A DNA stretch of 6,112 nt from Acidimicrobiia bacterium. Lineage in GTDB: Bacteria > Actinomycetota > Acidimicrobiia > Spongiisociales > ZC4RG35. Position numbers and translations under genes: made by a program. Below, piece after piece: positions 5,155 through 6,112 of this stretch (the first letter of the stretch is position 1; the number at the start of each line of letters is the position of its first letter). The notes under the pieces were generated by a model that saw nothing but the letters and a program-made list of their open reading frames with translations, did no database searches and was not told the DNA's origin. The stretch covers positions 1-6,112 of the forward strand of contig JAUXMQ010000077.1 of assembly GCA_030623125.1 (NCBI GenBank). The letters run 5' to 3'.

Positions 5155-6112
5155 GTGAAAGTTCCGCTCGTCTGGCTCCAGGAGTTCGTGGATCTTCCCA
5201 CCACCGATGTGGGGGAGTTGAGCTATGCCTTTGACATGCTCGGACTCACCGTTGATAGCGTTGAGACGATTCGACCCGAGTGGTCCGACGTGCTGGTCGG
5301 GAAGGTAGTCGAGATCGCCCCGCATCCCGACGCCGACAAGATCCGGGTCTGTCAGGTTGACGCCGGCAGCGGGCCCACCCAGATCATCTGCGGCGCTTGG
5401 AACTTCGAGACCGGGGCGATAGTCCCGGTCGCCGCACCTGGAGCGGTTCTCCCGGGCGAGTTCGAGATCGGCCGGCGAAACATCCGAGGCGTTGAGTCAA
5501 ACGGAATGATCTGCTCAGAACGGGAACTCGGTCTCGGCGATGATCACGCCGGCATCCTCGTCCTCGACGGGGATCCGGAGATCGGGACCCCATTTGCCGA
5601 CATCGTCGAACTTCCCGACCTGGTTTTCGATCTGGAGATCACTCCGAACCGACCCGACGCCATGTCGATACTCGGTGTGGCGCGAGACCTCGCCGCTCAT
5701 TTCGGTATCGAGCACCGTTTGCCGGAGTTACAGATGAGCACCGTGGAAGGGTCGACGAAGATCGAGGTCCAGGTTGATGATCCAGTCGGCTGCAGACGTT
5801 TCACCGCTCGTGAGATCACGGGCGTCACGGTTGGCCCGTCTCCTTTCAACATCCGACACCGTCTCCACAAGATCGGTGTCCGCTCGATCTCAAACGTTGT
5901 GGATGTCACCAACTACGTCATGTTCGAGTTGGGCCATCCCCTTCATGCATTTGATGCAGACTCGATAGCAGGTGCCCGTTTGGTCGTCAGGCGGGCGTCG
6001 GTAGGGGAGACTCTGGTGACCCTCGATGACGAGGAGAGGGATCTTGCCCCGGAGGATCTCATCATCTATGACGACGACGGTCCGACCTCGATGTCGGGGA
6101 CGATGGGCGGAG
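5155..6112 (+). CDS. pheT: Phenylalanyl-tRNA synthetase, beta subunit, N-terminal part (3' end outside window)
   Basis: PheT is the tRNA-binding and editing partner of PheS. The frame is open from GTG at 5155 to the window end, giving 319 codons plus one base of a protein usually near 800 residues. It opens VKVPLVWLQEFVDLP (first residue read as Met), the usual N terminus. An OB-fold tRNA-binding domain (about 43-150) follows, with PHPDADKIRVCQVD (56-69), RRNIRGVESNGMICSE (107-122) and ELGL (124-127). Then come the start of the B1 core region, FDLEITPNRPDAMSILGVAR (158-177), and the B3/B4 editing domain with NVVDVTNYVMFELGHPLHAFD (247-267). CGAWNF (79-84) replaces the commoner CGAPN. GGAACG (5141-5146) may serve as a weak ribosome site. 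The 46-base gap after pheS shows nothing else. The sequence has no frameshift and is cut only by the window edge. Confidence 0.96.
   Translation, partial: MKVPLVWLQEFVDLPTTDVGELSYAFDMLGLTVDSVETIRPEWSDVLVGKVVEIAPHPDADKIRVCQVDAGSGPTQIICGAWNFETGAIVPVAAPGAVLPGEFEIGRRNIRGVESNGMICSERELGLGDDHAGILVLDGDPEIGTPFADIVELPDLVFDLEITPNRPDAMSILGVARDLAAHFGIEHRLPELQMSTVEGSTKIEVQVDDPVGCRRFTAREITGVTVGPSPFNIRHRLHKIGVRSISNVVDVTNYVMFELGHPLHAFDADSIAGARLVVRRASVGETLVTLDDEERDLAPEDLIIYDDDGPTSMSGTMGG

Noticed and set aside
1..6112. Search for a novel defence, mobile or other undescribed system
   Set aside because: All coding space is taken by recognisable riboflavin and translation genes with intact motifs. I saw no transposase, integrase, direct-repeat array, tRNA or attachment site.

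Overview
This window looks like an ordinary stretch of bacterial core chromosome, probably from a member of the Actinobacteriota. It is about 60% G+C by eye. Every gene lies on the plus strand, GTG starts are common and the genes are tightly packed. The actinobacterial guess rests on remembered family sequences: the RGHEGRGIGL variant in RibBA, an Asn in the RibH active-site loop where Bacillus has Phe, and a single-chain RibBA. A deep-branching class such as Acidimicrobiia is possible, but I cannot prove it from the window.

Region 1 (1-1923) is the end of a riboflavin operon: the C-terminal part of riboflavin synthase (ribE), the bifunctional ribBA and lumazine synthase (ribH). Both gene junctions are the same 4-base GTGA overlap, so translation is probably coupled. 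Together these enzymes turn GTP and ribulose 5-phosphate into riboflavin. The deaminase/reductase step (ribD) is not in the window, nor is any FMN riboswitch, which would lie upstream.

Region 2 (1924-2147) is a 224-base gap with no credible gene. It holds a stem-loop over the ribH stop codon, a possible extended -10 promoter, several small hairpins and a textbook intrinsic terminator (7-bp stem plus six T) just upstream of infC. A 7-base element in the leader is complementary to the 5' side of the terminator stem. The layout fits a transcription attenuator that controls the following operon.

Region 3 (2148-6112) is a translation operon: infC (IF3), rpmI (bL35), rplT (bL20), a SpoU/TrmH-family RNA methyltransferase, pheS and the first 319 codons of pheT, which runs off the window end. 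infC appears to start at an ATC codon 7 bases after a perfect AGGAGG. Such non-canonical starts are a known means of IF3 autoregulation.

I see no mobile element, CRISPR array, tRNA or rRNA gene, and no evidence of an undescribed system. The most rewarding part is the infC leader and its non-canonical start codon.
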